64,000 nt of DNA from Clostridiales bacterium (GCA_015055835.1 SVHJ01000001.1:62001-126000), one strand, 5' to 3'. Counted from the first letter of the stretch, positions 9,131 through 18,115 are shown. Translations and numbers: made by a program. Notes: generated by a model not told the origin, from the letters alone.

Positions 9131-10465
9131 TTAAGGTGTAACTCTGTTGATATCTCTTGGGAACATACTTGCGTATCTAACGTTCTTAAATCCTAAGAGG
9201 TTCATAGTTAATCTCTCTAAACCTAGACCTAAGCCACCGTGTGGTGGAGCGCCGTATTTATGTAGCATTAGGTAAGTTTCAAACTCTTCTACTTTCATAC
9301 CACGGTCTTGCATCTTTTTAACTTGCATATTATAGTCGTGAATTCTTTGACCACCAGTAGTAATTTCAACCCCTCTAAACAATAAGTCGAATGAAAGGGT
9401 TACTTCTGGATTTTCTGGGTCGTCCATTGCGTAGAAAGGTCTTTTCTTTGATGGATAGTGAGTTACGAATAAGAAATCACTGTTATAGTTGTCTTTAGCC
9501 CATTTACCTAAAAGTTGTTCTTCTTCAGGTTCAAAGTCGTTAAAGTCGGTAATATGCTTTTTGAACTTGTTTACAATTAAGTCTTTAGCGTCCATAAACT
9601 TAATAACAGGAATTTCCGTTATAGTAGGCATTTGCACTTTTAGTAAGTCAAGTTCCTTTTTGTATTCTTTGTTTAATAATTCAAAAATGTACTTAAGTAA
9701 GCCAGTTTCCATATTCATAATATCATAGAAACTGTCGATAAAACCCATTTCAAAGTCCATTGAAATATATTCGTTTAAGTGTCTTGAAGTATCGTGATGT
9801 TCTGCTCTAAATACAGGGGCAATTTCAAATACTCTTTCATAAACGCCAACTAATTCTTGCTTATAAAATTGTGGGCTTTGGGTTAAGTATACAGGCTTTC
9901 CAAAGTAGTCAAGTTTAAAGATGTTTGCACCACCTTCAGCGCCTGCAAATACGATTTTAGGCGTTCTAATTTCCGTAAAGTCGTTCTTTTGTAAAAACTC
10001 TCTAAATCCCCTTGCAATACCTTCTTGTACTTTAAATACTGCTCTTTCTTTTGGATTTCTAAGTGAAATAGGTCTTAAGTCAAGCGCAGTTGAAAGTTGA
10101 ACGTTATCAAGTTGTTTTTTGTTAATAACGATAGGCATTTGTTCAGCAGGAAGTGATAACACTTCAATATTGTGAATTTGTACTTCAAATCTGTCGTTGC
10201 CTTGAGCGTCTTTACTGTTTACAACCTTACCAGTAATTTTAACTGAAGTATTTTCAACTATTCTTTCATCCCAAGTATAGTCTGAAAACTCTTTTGAGTA
10301 AATACATTGAATAACGTCCCTTTTTGTTCTTATAATAACAAAACTAAAGTCAGACATTTCTCTTATTCTGTGAATATATCCAGTAAAAGAAATGACTTGG
10401 TTTTCGTAATCTTTAAAATCATCAAATTCTATAACTTTGTTTACTATACCGTTAATTTTATCCAT
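9131..10465 (-). CDS. aspS2: Aspartyl-tRNA synthetase, archaeal type (probably aspartate--tRNA(Asx) ligase)
   Basis: 444 residues, far shorter than the ~590-residue bacterial AspRS. An N-terminal OB anticodon-binding domain (1-100) precedes a class II core with motif 2 at FRAEHHDTSRHLNEYISMDFEM and motif 3 at GGLGLGLERLTM; the end FPRDINRVTP is the archaeal-type AspRS signature. The enzyme charges tRNA-Asp and, in non-discriminating forms, tRNA-Asn, whose Asp is then amidated by GatCAB. His32 in GYIHRIRE occupies the place where discriminating archaeal enzymes are reported to have Trp, which suggests relaxed tRNA choice (inference). AsnRS is the main alternative call, but the C-terminus argues against it. 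Confidence 0.87.
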   Translation of the reverse strand: MDKINGIVNKVIEFDDFKDYENQVISFTGYIHRIREMSDFSFVIIRTKRDVIQCIYSKEFSDYTWDERIVENTSVKITGKVVNSKDAQGNDRFEVQIHNIEVLSLPAEQMPIVINKKQLDNVQLSTALDLRPISLRNPKERAVFKVQEGIARGFREFLQKNDFTEIRTPKIVFAGAEGGANIFKLDYFGKPVYLTQSPQFYKQELVGVYERVFEIAPVFRAEHHDTSRHLNEYISMDFEMGFIDSFYDIMNMETGLLKYIFELLNKEYKKELDLLKVQMPTITEIPVIKFMDAKDLIVNKFKKHITDFNDFEPEEEQLLGKWAKDNYNSDFLFVTHYPSKKRPFYAMDDPENPEVTLSFDLLFRGVEITTGGQRIHDYNMQVKKMQDRGMKVEEFETYLMLHKYGAPPHGGLGLGLERLTMNLLGFKNVRYASMFPRDINRVTP

Positions 10466-10488
10466 AATTCCCTCCTAAAGGTGTTTTA

Positions 10489-10517
10489 ATCATACCACTA
10501 TTTAGCCGTTTTTTCAA
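10489..10517 (-). promoter_or_regulatory. Probable promoter of aspS2
   Basis: On the minus strand TTGAAA (10512-10517) and TATGAT (10489-10494) have a 17-bp spacer. An AGGAGG ribosome binding site follows before the ATG at 10465. Confidence 0.7.
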
Positions 10518-10583
10518 GTAAAAAAAGGACCTTTTTATATTTTGATATAATTTTATCTAAAGAAAGGGCTTTTAAGTATAATT

Positions 10584-12638
10584 TTAATCATAAATTTTAA
10601 CGCCGTTAATTCTCATAAACTCTAAAAAGTTTTCCCCGTCCTCTGTTTCATTTATTTTTGAATTTACGTAAATTATTTTATTTGATAAGTTTTCCCATTT
10701 GTCCTTATCTCTATAAACTACGCTGTCGCCATATGTTATTTTGCCAAAATCATCTTCTTTTAATAAAGACATTTTGGTATAATTTTGTCCGTTAGAAGAA
10801 AAATCAACGTTAAAATCAACCCTATCTACACCTTCTAAAAACTCTGCTAGATATATCAGCTCTTTAAAAATCCACGCTCCGTTAATTTCCGTGTAATCTT
10901 CTTCTATAATCGTTTCACCAGTTTTATAATAGGCTTTAAGATTTTTTTCATCATTATTAACACTCAATTTAATACTATATTTAATGTAGTCGTATTCCAC
11001 CTTAACGTAAGCGTCAACCACTTGTACGACCCAATCATTTTGCCCCTCTTTTTTCAAGATTTTAATAATTTGATAACCATTTTTTACCTTTAATATATCG
11101 GGTGCAAAATAATAAATGGTTGAGTTTTCCGTTGGGATTTTTGAATTGCTCTCGTCATCAAACAAAAACCCTTCAAAATAAAGTTTTTCTACGTTTTTTG
11201 GAAGAGTAATAGAATAACTTTGGCTGTTTTTATCAATATTTACCTCTTTCCAATCTTCTTCATTACCATTTACAACGCTTTCGGCAACGTCTTTAAATCT
11301 TAAAGTGTCAATATAAAGTTCATTAGAAGTTTTGTTTGCCCTATACAAAATTTGAATACCTGCATAGTTAAGGTCTTCAAAAGTAAAAGTTAAATCGTAA
11401 AACTTTTCATCTTTTAACCCGTTAAGTTCATCAGTTAAGTCAGCAATAACATTCCAAACGTTGCCGTCCCAGCCCAAAATTTGAAAAAGTTCTGCGTCGT
11501 TAAAAATAGAATTCTTTTTAACGGAAATCCACCCTTTAGTAGTTGGACCACTAAAAGCAATATCGCTAATAAACATTCTAGTCCCACTATAAGGCGCTCC
11601 TTCATACATAAGTTGAACAACTGTTTTGTTATCATATTTAACAATTTTAACAGGTGTTACGGCATTTTGTTCCCATTGTCCTACGGAATTTCCTGTAGAA
11701 GTTTCTTCATTCCAACTTTTACCCACTTCGTGAGAGCCTAAAGTTAAACCGTCAAAGGTAACTACTGCGTTATATTCTATATCTTTGTACTTACCGTCGT
11801 TTGTTAAATATTTTTTACCATCTCCGTTTCTAACGATAGTATTTATTTTAGCAGTTGCTGAACTAGTTAAAGATATAATATCTTCACTTATTTTAATTCC
11901 CGTTCCTGCGCTATATTGTGGCAAAATATCGTCAGGCGATACAGCCGTTTTATAACTACCGTCGTCGGCTAAATATTTACTTCCGTCCCCCTCAACAATT
12001 ATTTTATCCACCTTTTCCTTATCAGAAAAAGTATAATCGTTTGTAGAAAGACCTTTACCGTCCTCCTTTTTTTGATAGGTTTTTGCAATTTCGTTGTTTT
12101 CCCCGTCAAAAACTGCACTATCTGCGTTAGTTGCCTTTTTTGCAACGATTTCCCCCTCTTCAATCTTAAGTTCTAGTTGTGTAAAGGAAGAAGAAACGGC
12201 ATTTATAATCTTTTCTCTTTCCTCTTCAAACTCACTTTTTTTGATATAAAATTCTAAAATTTGCATTTTAGTTGGGTCATCAAGTTCTTCAAGTCCAGTA
12301 ATAGATTTTTTTACGTCAATATAAAAAAGTTCAGTATTAAAAATCTTATCATCTTTTTCAAAAGAAAGTTGAATTTTAACCTCCCCTGAAAGGTTTGTAA
12401 ACCTATTTACAACCTTAAATTCTAAATACATAACATTTTCTTCAACCTTTTTATTAAGTAAAACCTTGTCGCTAACCCCGTCGCATCTAACATATTTTAG
12501 ATAAGCGTCGTAAGAAGAAAGGTCAACGCCATCATAAAATCTATCCATTTCAAAAGAAATTAGGTCAACACCGTTTTCCCCTTCAAAAACGTTTGTTTCG
12601 GGCAAAATTACCCTTTTATTTATAATTTTTATTACCAT
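10584..12638 (-). CDS. Stand-alone phage baseplate/tail-fibre-like protein
   Basis: 684 residues, no signal peptide or membrane segment. Residues 1-115 (NVFEGENGVDLISFEMDRF, VDLSSYDAYLKYV) resemble the N-terminal domain of phage upper baseplate proteins (BppU/DUF2479). A stretch at 120-165 looks helical. Two short repeats with the pattern GDG-x-KYL-xx-DG-x-YK lie at 209-231 and 264-286, preceded by LSTNDYTFSDKEKVDKI, a wording typical of tail-fibre shafts. Residues 290-450 look like a beta-sandwich carbohydrate-binding fold (inference). It has AGGAG before the ATG and its own candidate promoter, but no other phage gene is near. It may be a remnant or a recruited binding protein. Confidence 0.65.
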   Translation of the reverse strand: MVIKIINKRVILPETNVFEGENGVDLISFEMDRFYDGVDLSSYDAYLKYVRCDGVSDKVLLNKKVEENVMYLEFKVVNRFTNLSGEVKIQLSFEKDDKIFNTELFYIDVKKSITGLEELDDPTKMQILEFYIKKSEFEEEREKIINAVSSSFTQLELKIEEGEIVAKKATNADSAVFDGENNEIAKTYQKKEDGKGLSTNDYTFSDKEKVDKIIVEGDGSKYLADDGSYKTAVSPDDILPQYSAGTGIKISEDIISLTSSATAKINTIVRNGDGKKYLTNDGKYKDIEYNAVVTFDGLTLGSHEVGKSWNEETSTGNSVGQWEQNAVTPVKIVKYDNKTVVQLMYEGAPYSGTRMFISDIAFSGPTTKGWISVKKNSIFNDAELFQILGWDGNVWNVIADLTDELNGLKDEKFYDLTFTFEDLNYAGIQILYRANKTSNELYIDTLRFKDVAESVVNGNEEDWKEVNIDKNSQSYSITLPKNVEKLYFEGFLFDDESNSKIPTENSTIYYFAPDILKVKNGYQIIKILKKEGQNDWVVQVVDAYVKVEYDYIKYSIKLSVNNDEKNLKAYYKTGETIIEEDYTEINGAWIFKELIYLAEFLEGVDRVDFNVDFSSNGQNYTKMSLLKEDDFGKITYGDSVVYRDKDKWENLSNKIIYVNSKINETEDGENFLEFMRINGVKIYD

Positions 12639-12670
12639 AAATTACTCCTTTTTTTTAGTTTTTCAAAAAA

Positions 12671-12698
12671 AGTATAAAATGAAAAACCAAAAAGGCAA
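12671..12698 (-). promoter_or_regulatory. Candidate promoter of the tail-fibre-like gene
   Basis: On the minus strand TTGCCT (12693-12698) and TATACT (12671-12676) are spaced 16 bp, about 33 bp before the ATG at 12638. The plus-strand degV promoter is close by, with TATAAT at 12755-12760 and a weak -35. Confidence 0.5.
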
Positions 12699-12808
12699 TA
12701 TCTATATGACAATAAAAAAATAAAAAAGTTAGTTAAAATGCTTTTCATAAATTTTATAATATGATAAAATAAGTTAAGTAAAAATTTATATTTTTTAGGA
12801 GGCTAAAA

Positions 12809-13651
12809 ATGAAAATAGCATTATCAGCTGAAGCAACCTGTGATTTAACTCCCGAATTATTAAAAGAATTTAACGTAAATATTTTACCTTTTAAGGTTGT
12901 ATTAAAAGACGCTACTTATAACGATGGCGACATAACTACTGAAGAAATTTTTAAGTTTGTTGACGAAACTGGCGTTTTACCTAAAACAACTGCTATAAAT
13001 CAATTTGAATATCAAGAATATTTTGAAAACTTAAAAAAGGATTACGACGCAATTATACATATTGCTTTATCAAGTGGTTTATCATCATCTTGCCAAAACG
13101 CAATACTAGCAAGTCAAGAAATGGAAAACGTTTTTGTAATTGACAGTTTAGCATTATCAACTGGTATTGCTCTACAAATAATCTATGCTAGAAAATTAAT
13201 TGATGAAGGTTTAGACGCTAAAGAAATTTATGAAAAACTTTTAGCTAGAAGAGAAAACGCTCAAGTAAGTTTTGTAGTTGAAAGACTTGATTATCTTCAT
13301 AAAGGTGGAAGATGTAGTAGTTTAGCGTTACTTGGCGCAAATATTCTAAAAATTCGCCCACGTATCGTTATGAAAGACGGAAGACTTTCTTCTGACAAAA
13401 AGTATAAAGGCAAAATGGAATCAGTTGTTGAAAAATACTGCACTGATACTTTAGCAGAATTTAGTAATATTGATAAAGAAATCGGTTTCGTTACCTATAC
13501 GACAGCTACTCCTGAAATGGTTAACGTAGCAGTTGAGGCTTTAAAAAGCGCCGGCTTTAAGAGGGTAGAAATCACTAGAGCAGGTTGCACTATCGCAAGC
13601 CACTGTGGAGGAAACACTTTAGGTATCCTTTACTTCAACGACGGAGAATAA
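12809..13651 (+). CDS. DegV family fatty-acid-binding protein
   Basis: 280 residues, the normal length of DegV (FakB-type) proteins, which bind a fatty acid between an EDD-fold domain and a second domain and present it to the kinase FakA. Visible family motifs are SAEATCDLTPEL at the start, HIALSSGLSSSCQNA (around residues 88-102), DSLALSTG (around 115) and RLDYLHKGGRCSSLALLGANIL (around 158-179), plus the C-terminal THC-like SHCGGNTLGILY. An AGGAGG ribosome binding site precedes the ATG. No fakA is in the window, so the acyl-phosphate role is inferred from the family. Confidence 0.93.
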   Translation: MKIALSAEATCDLTPELLKEFNVNILPFKVVLKDATYNDGDITTEEIFKFVDETGVLPKTTAINQFEYQEYFENLKKDYDAIIHIALSSGLSSSCQNAILASQEMENVFVIDSLALSTGIALQIIYARKLIDEGLDAKEIYEKLLARRENAQVSFVVERLDYLHKGGRCSSLALLGANILKIRPRIVMKDGRLSSDKKYKGKMESVVEKYCTDTLAEFSNIDKEIGFVTYTTATPEMVNVAVEALKSAGFKRVEITRAGCTIASHCGGNTLGILYFNDGE

Positions 13652-13670
13652 TAAAAAAATAAAAAATATT

Positions 13671-13722
13671 AAAGCAAAAAAGCCATTTTTAGTAAAAAAT
13701 GAACTTGGCTTTTTGCTTTTTT
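13671..13722 (+). terminator. Terminator of the DegV gene
   Basis: AAGCAAAAAAGCC pairs with GGCTTTTTGCTT across an AT-rich inner stem-loop and is followed by nine T. It separates degV from the MATE gene. Confidence 0.85.
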
Positions 13723-13762
13723 TTTGAACTTTAATAAATTTTTATAAAAAAGAAGTAGAAAA

Positions 13763-15121
13763 ATGCAAAGAATTAAAGAAATGGACCTAACGAACGGCCC
13801 GATACTTAAAAAACTTTTAATATATTCCATTCCGTTAATTTTAACCAATATTTTGCAAATACTCTTCCACACGGCAGATATTGCAGTACTTGGTATAATG
13901 GTAAGTGACGACGCCGTTGGTGCAGTTAGTGCAAACGGCGCTTTAAATGGACTTATAGTAGGGTTGTTTGTAGCCTTTTCAATAGGAACAAACGTAGTTT
14001 TAGCTAGAAAAGTTGGGCAAAAAGACCTAGAAAGTGCAAGAAAAACCGTAGGCACTTCAATTTTAATTGCCTTAATTTCTGGTTTTATTCTTCTTTCAAT
14101 AGGCGTTCCCCTTGCCGAAGTATTCTTAAAAATAATGAACTGCGATCCTGAAATTTTAGGAATGGCAACGACATACCTTAGAATTTACTTTTTAGGTATG
14201 CCTATAATGATGTTATATAACTTTTGCTCCTCAATTCTACGTGCAACCGGCGACACTAGAAGACCACTTATATTCTTAGCAATCGGTGGTGTAGCAAACG
14301 TAATATTAAACATATCTTTCGTATTAATGGGCATGACTGTAGAAGGGGTAGCAATAGGTACTATACTTTCTCAGTTGATTTCTGCAACGTTATCTTTAAT
14401 AACCTTATTTAAAAGCAAAGGCTACGGCAATTTACAATTAAAATACTTAAAAATATATAAAAAAGAGTTAAAAGAAATATTACATATCGCAATACCATCT
14501 GCCCTACAAAACGTTGCTTTTAACATATCAAACGTACTTATCCAATCAACAGTAAACAGTTTTGAAAAGGTGGGAACTTCTGCTAACGGAACTGCCGTTC
14601 AGTTTGACAACGTAATATATATGATAGGAAACGCAATAGCCGTTGCAACGACAACTTTCGTTGGTCAAAACGTAGGTGCAAAAAAGCCTGAACGAATTAA
14701 AAAAGCAATTCTATGCGCCGTGTTGTTATGTTGCACGATAGAATTAACAATAGGCTTAACCTTTGCTATTTTTGCTAAAAATTTATGTGGAATTATTGCA
14801 GAAAGTCAAGAAGTAATAAAACTAGCATCTATTCGTCTTACTATAATGGGTAGTTTCTACTTTTTATGTTCTATTATGGAAACGCTGGCAAACGCCGTTA
14901 GAGCAATGGGTAAACCTGTCTTTTCTTTAATAGTCAGCGTATTAGGCGCAAGCGTGTTTAGAATAATTTTCTTAAAAGTAACCTTTTATTTCGTACCAGA
15001 ATTTTACGTTATATACCTATCATACCCAGTAAGTTGGACGTTTACTATACTAATTTATCTATTTGTAACGTCAATGGTATATAAACGATTAAAAACCCGT
15101 TTACAAAAAGAAGTGTCTTAA
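13763..15121 (+). CDS. MATE family multidrug/metabolite efflux transporter
   Basis: 452 residues with about 12 membrane helices in two homologous halves. The N-terminus MDLTNGPILKKLLIYSIPLILTNILQILFHTADIAVLG is the classic MATE/NorM/DinF opening, and GTNVVLARKVGQKD and AVATTTFVGQNVGAKKPERIKKA mark the equivalent loops of the two halves. These proteins export cationic drugs or metabolites in exchange for Na+ or H+. The start shown (13763) has only a weak purine-rich upstream stretch; the ATG six codons later (KEMDLTNG) is possible. Substrate cannot be read from sequence. Confidence 0.93.
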   Translation: MQRIKEMDLTNGPILKKLLIYSIPLILTNILQILFHTADIAVLGIMVSDDAVGAVSANGALNGLIVGLFVAFSIGTNVVLARKVGQKDLESARKTVGTSILIALISGFILLSIGVPLAEVFLKIMNCDPEILGMATTYLRIYFLGMPIMMLYNFCSSILRATGDTRRPLIFLAIGGVANVILNISFVLMGMTVEGVAIGTILSQLISATLSLITLFKSKGYGNLQLKYLKIYKKELKEILHIAIPSALQNVAFNISNVLIQSTVNSFEKVGTSANGTAVQFDNVIYMIGNAIAVATTTFVGQNVGAKKPERIKKAILCAVLLCCTIELTIGLTFAIFAKNLCGIIAESQEVIKLASIRLTIMGSFYFLCSIMETLANAVRAMGKPVFSLIVSVLGASVFRIIFLKVTFYFVPEFYVIYLSYPVSWTFTILIYLFVTSMVYKRLKTRLQKEVS

Positions 15122-15138
15122 AACAAGACACTTTTTTA
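15111..15138 (+). terminator. Terminator of the MATE gene
   Basis: AAGTGTCTT pairs with AAGACACTT around a four-base loop and is followed by T6. It overlaps the stop codon at 15119-15121. Confidence 0.85.
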
Positions 15139-15187
15139 TTTACTTAATTTATTTGACTTTTTTTATAAAAAGTAGCATTATTAACTT

Positions 15188-16075
15188 ATGGTAACTTTAA
15201 CTAAACAAAAAAAGAGCCTTGGTGTGCTTTTTATAATTCTTTCTGCTTTTTGTTTTGCTTTAATGAGTTTGTTCGTTAAACTTTCTGGCGATTTACCAGT
15301 TTTTCAAAAAGTATTTTTTAGGAATTTAATCGCCACCTTTTTATCTTTCTTTTTACTACTTAAAACTAAAGATTTTTCCGTTAAAAAAGGAAACGTTAAA
15401 CTGCTTGCTTGTAGAATTATTAGTGGTATGTTTGGCATTATATTTAATTTTTACGCAATCAGCACTATGGCAACCTATTCAGATGCCACAATACTAAATA
15501 AACTTGCGCCCTTTTTTGCCGTGATTTTTTCTATTTTTATTCTTAAAGAAAAAACTAAGTGGTTTGACTGGATACTTTTAGTTTGTGCTTTTTTAGGCGC
15601 CGTTTTAATTGCTAAACCTACGCTTAATTTTTCTCAAAGCATTCCATCAATCTCTGCCGTGCTTGGCGCGTTATTTGCAGGGCTTGCTTATACCATTATT
15701 CGCCGTTTAAGTTTTAATGGGGAAAGAAGTAGCGCAATAGTTTTTTATTATTCCCTTATTTCTACAATCGTGTTCTTACCGATTATGATTATCACTTATG
15801 AACCTATGGAAGAATGGCAACTACTTTATCTTATTTTAACAGGTGTTTGCGCTTGTGGTGGACAACTAGCAGTTACTAAGGCATATTCTTACGCCCCTGC
15901 AAGGGAAATTTCCGTTTACGACTACTCACAAGTATTGTTCGCTGCAGTTTTAGGTTTTTTCATTTTAGAAGAACTACCCGACTACTTAAGTTTTATAGGT
16001 TACGTAATAATTATTGCATCGGCTGTTATTAGATATTTAATTTCAAGGAAAAATCACTTACATAATCTAAAATAA
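15188..16075 (+). CDS. EamA family (drug/metabolite superfamily) transporter
   Basis: 295 residues, about 10 predicted membrane helices in two EamA repeats: residues 10-140 (SLGVLFIILSAFCFALMSLFVKLSG, FFRNLIATFLSFFLLL, LNKLAPFFAVIFSIFILKEK) and 150-290 (SAVLGALFAGLAYTIIRRLS, YDYSQVLFAAVLGFFILEELPDYLSFIGYVIIIAS). It is a membrane exporter or permease of small metabolites, substrate unknown. No good ribosome binding site precedes the ATG. It is the last of three plus-strand genes and ends on a terminator shared with the convergent GNAT gene. Confidence 0.92.
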   Translation: MVTLTKQKKSLGVLFIILSAFCFALMSLFVKLSGDLPVFQKVFFRNLIATFLSFFLLLKTKDFSVKKGNVKLLACRIISGMFGIIFNFYAISTMATYSDATILNKLAPFFAVIFSIFILKEKTKWFDWILLVCAFLGAVLIAKPTLNFSQSIPSISAVLGALFAGLAYTIIRRLSFNGERSSAIVFYYSLISTIVFLPIMIITYEPMEEWQLLYLILTGVCACGGQLAVTKAYSYAPAREISVYDYSQVLFAAVLGFFILEELPDYLSFIGYVIIIASAVIRYLISRKNHLHNLK

Positions 16076-16080
16076 AAAAC

Positions 16081-16110
16081 AAAAAAGCGACTAACTAGTC
16101 GCTTTTTTTA
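16081..16110. terminator. Bidirectional terminator between EamA and GNAT genes
   Basis: AAAAAAGCGACTA and TAGTCGCTTTTTT form a near-perfect 13-bp arm pair, with A-runs and T-runs suited to both directions. It touches the stop of the convergent GNAT gene. Confidence 0.9.
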
Positions 16111-16644
16111 TATATTCTTTATAAACTTTATATTATCTCCAACAAATTTATTAAACACGTTAGGGAAAATTTCGTGATATTCGCTAAAGGTTACCTTTCC
16201 CCCTATCGTTAGTACTTCCATTTGTACTGTAAATAAATCTATTAAATACCCCTGTTCAGAGAATCCGTTTCTTAAATAAAAGGCTTTTCTTCTTTTCTTT
16301 ATTTCGTCATCATAAACAAGTGGGCTTTCAATTTCAATTATTATTTTTTTACCCGTAAACTTTTCTTTTAATAGTTTTATGGCTTGTGTGCCGTAACCCA
16401 TATTTTGAAATTTAGGCTTTATTGCAAAATAGTCAAGTAACACTAAATCTTTATAAAATATAACTATCATTTCGCCAACAAAGGTTTTGCCGTCAAAAAG
16501 TGCTAATATGCTCATATCTTTTGATCTTACCTTTTTATTTATCATACTAAAAGGCTTTCTTTCCACTTTAGGGAAAGAGCGAAAGTATAAGGCTTTTATC
16601 TTTTGTTTTGTTATAAAATTAAATTTTTTAGTTATAGTTAACAT
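16108..16644 (-). CDS. GNAT family N-acetyltransferase
   Basis: 178 residues. The acetyl-CoA-binding motif A of GNAT enzymes is visible as LDYFAIKPKFQNMGYGTQAIKLLKEKF (roughly residues 69-95; Q-x-x-G-x-G within it), followed by a strand ESP and the AFYLRNGFSEQGYLID segment (about 130-145), where many GNATs have their catalytic or substrate-binding Tyr. It probably acetylates a small amine or peptide; substrate is unknown. It follows the TIGR04076 gene by one base, so the two are very likely co-transcribed. Confidence 0.85.
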   Translation of the reverse strand: MLTITKKFNFITKQKIKALYFRSFPKVERKPFSMINKKVRSKDMSILALFDGKTFVGEMIVIFYKDLVLLDYFAIKPKFQNMGYGTQAIKLLKEKFTGKKIIIEIESPLVYDDEIKKRRKAFYLRNGFSEQGYLIDLFTVQMEVLTIGGKVTFSEYHEIFPNVFNKFVGDNIKFIKNI

Positions 16645-16645
16645 A

Positions 16646-16945
16646 TTAGTCTATCGCCTCAAGTAAAAAACTAACCGGTCTAAATCCGTCGTTGCAAGAA
16701 ATTAAGGCAGAGTTAGGGTTTTTCATCCACCCGTCGTAGAAATTGCCTCTGCCGTTAGAAAGTTCTTCAACAAAGTAGCGCATACTCTCCCACGCACTTT
16801 CACATAAACCCTCTGGCTTAACTCCGTCGTAAATAAAAGTATCGCCCACGTTCATAGAACAATGGTTTTCAAGTGGGTTTTCATAAATTAGTTGCAAATC
16901 TTTGTAGTCGGCTTTTCTTAAAACCGTAATTTTAACCTTTTTCAT
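16646..16945 (-). CDS. TIGR04076 family protein
   Basis: 99 residues matching the small TIGR04076 family by pattern: start KVKITVLRK, a central PEGLCESAWESMRYFVEELSNG (about 47-68), then DGWMKNPNSALISCNDGFRPVSFLLEAID at the C-terminus, where SCNDGFRPV is the most conserved part. Function is unknown; family members are single-domain cytosolic proteins, sometimes with conserved Cys residues (here Cys29, Cys48 and Cys84). It shares a transcript with the GNAT gene. Confidence 0.85.
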   Translation of the reverse strand: MKKVKITVLRKADYKDLQLIYENPLENHCSMNVGDTFIYDGVKPEGLCESAWESMRYFVEELSNGRGNFYDGWMKNPNSALISCNDGFRPVSFLLEAID

Positions 16946-16975
16946 AATTTTATTATATAAAAAATTCTTCGCCTT

Positions 16976-17896
16976 TTAATTAGTTCTTTTTATACGTCCC
17001 AAACACCAAGACGAATCCTTAATTTCCGTTGGGCTATAAGTATGATGATACAAGTCGTTAACGGTTATATTTTCGCTATTCGAAAAATCCCCACGAAGAT
17101 AAAAATCAGGCGGATAATAAATATCAAAAGTAGTATCGTACTTATTTTTATCCACGTTAGTCACTTTTGAATAAGGGTCGTGCTCTATATATAGATATAT
17201 AGTGCCTTTATCCTGAGCCATAGTGTACGTGCCTTCAATAACAACGTCACCTTTTCTATATTGAAACAATTCTCTTCCTGTAGGCTTTTCCGTTAAAAAG
17301 TAAAAACTTTCCCCGCTTTCCAAACTATACGTACCACTAGGAACATAAGGTTCATTAACTCCAAAATAGTTGTTTGTTTCTTGTTTATATTCCTTACCTT
17401 CTAAAACGTAAGACCCCATTTTATACGGCAACTCACTAATTCTATAAATATGCGTATAAATAGAGGCGTCTATCATCCCTAAATCTTCTTCTTGAGTCAT
17501 TATGGTAAATTGAGTAAAGTCGTTTTTAAAGTCTTCAACGTATGAACCAATCCAATCTTCTTTTTGTTTATCAGTTCTCGTAAATATAAAAGTTAAGGGA
17601 GTTAAAACGTCTTTTCCTAATCCTTTATAAACAACTCTAAAAGTACCGTTATATTTAGAAACCCCGTCTTCACAATAGGAAAAAGTCATAACACCTTTAG
17701 CCCCGTTAAAAGTAAAATAAGTATCGTCATCGTCCAAAAGTTGCCACTTACCCGTCGAAGATGTTAATTCATCATCGATTTTTTCCACGTTATTATTCGT
17801 CCCACCGAACACCCCATCAAACATACCACAACTAGTAAGCGTAAAACAAACTAACGTAAATAAAATTAGAAATAATAACTTGAAATTTTTTTTCAT
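16976..17896 (-). CDS. Lipoprotein of unknown function
   Basis: 306 residues. A signal peptide with a lipobox (FTLTSC, Cys23) predicts a membrane-anchored lipoprotein on the cell surface. The mature part has repeated beta-rich segments of the type 'SSTGKWQLLDDDDTYFTFNGAKGVMTF' and 'SGTYSLESGESFYFLTEKPTGRELF', which suggests two related lipocalin-like or beta-sandwich halves (inference). I recognise no family. A purine-rich GGGAGAGAG stretch precedes the ATG. Upstream lies the structured-repeat region and tRNA-Leu(GAG). Confidence 0.75.
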   Translation of the reverse strand: MKKNFKLLFLILFTLVCFTLTSCGMFDGVFGGTNNNVEKIDDELTSSTGKWQLLDDDDTYFTFNGAKGVMTFSYCEDGVSKYNGTFRVVYKGLGKDVLTPLTFIFTRTDKQKEDWIGSYVEDFKNDFTQFTIMTQEEDLGMIDASIYTHIYRISELPYKMGSYVLEGKEYKQETNNYFGVNEPYVPSGTYSLESGESFYFLTEKPTGRELFQYRKGDVVIEGTYTMAQDKGTIYLYIEHDPYSKVTNVDKNKYDTTFDIYYPPDFYLRGDFSNSENITVNDLYHHTYSPTEIKDSSWCLGRIKRTN

Positions 17897-17988
17897 TATT
17901 TTAACTCTCTCCCACCTGTTTATAGTTTTTTTTATTATAACATATTACATTATAAAAGTCTATACGTTAAATTTATCTAGTTTTACTT

Positions 17989-18060
17989 GTAAAGGAGTGA
18001 AAAGTTATAAAGTCTTTGCTTTTTTTTGCAAAAAAAAGCAAGACCAAAAAGCCTTGCTTT
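17989..18060. repeat. Structured repeat unit, copy 3 (most degenerate)
   Basis: Plus-strand reading: AAAGGAG, then ATAAA, GTC, a long apical stem (TTTGCTTTTTTT / AAAAAAAAGCAA), GAC, CAAAA, AGCCTTGC. It shares its flanks and internal loop with the units at 18187-18255 and 18312-18378, but the outer stem has decayed (AAAAGTT opposite AGCCTTGC). Non-coding; strand of function unknown. Confidence 0.6.
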
Positions 18061-18078
18061 AAAAACTCAAATAAAAAA

Positions 18079-18115
18079 ATCCTAAAAAGATTTTTGAAAA
18101 AAATATTTTTAGGAT
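18079..18115. repeat. Hairpin repeat, copy 1
   Basis: ATCCTAAAAA and TTTTTAGGAT form a perfect 10-bp stem. An almost identical element lies at 18274-18310. On the minus strand the stem is followed by TTTTTTTATTT, so it can act as a terminator. Confidence 0.7.

Noticed and set aside
17880-18062. 60-codon plus-strand ORF before the repeat units
   Set aside because: It runs from the lipoprotein promoter through a structured repeat unit, has no ribosome binding site, and encodes a poly-Phe/Lys sequence.
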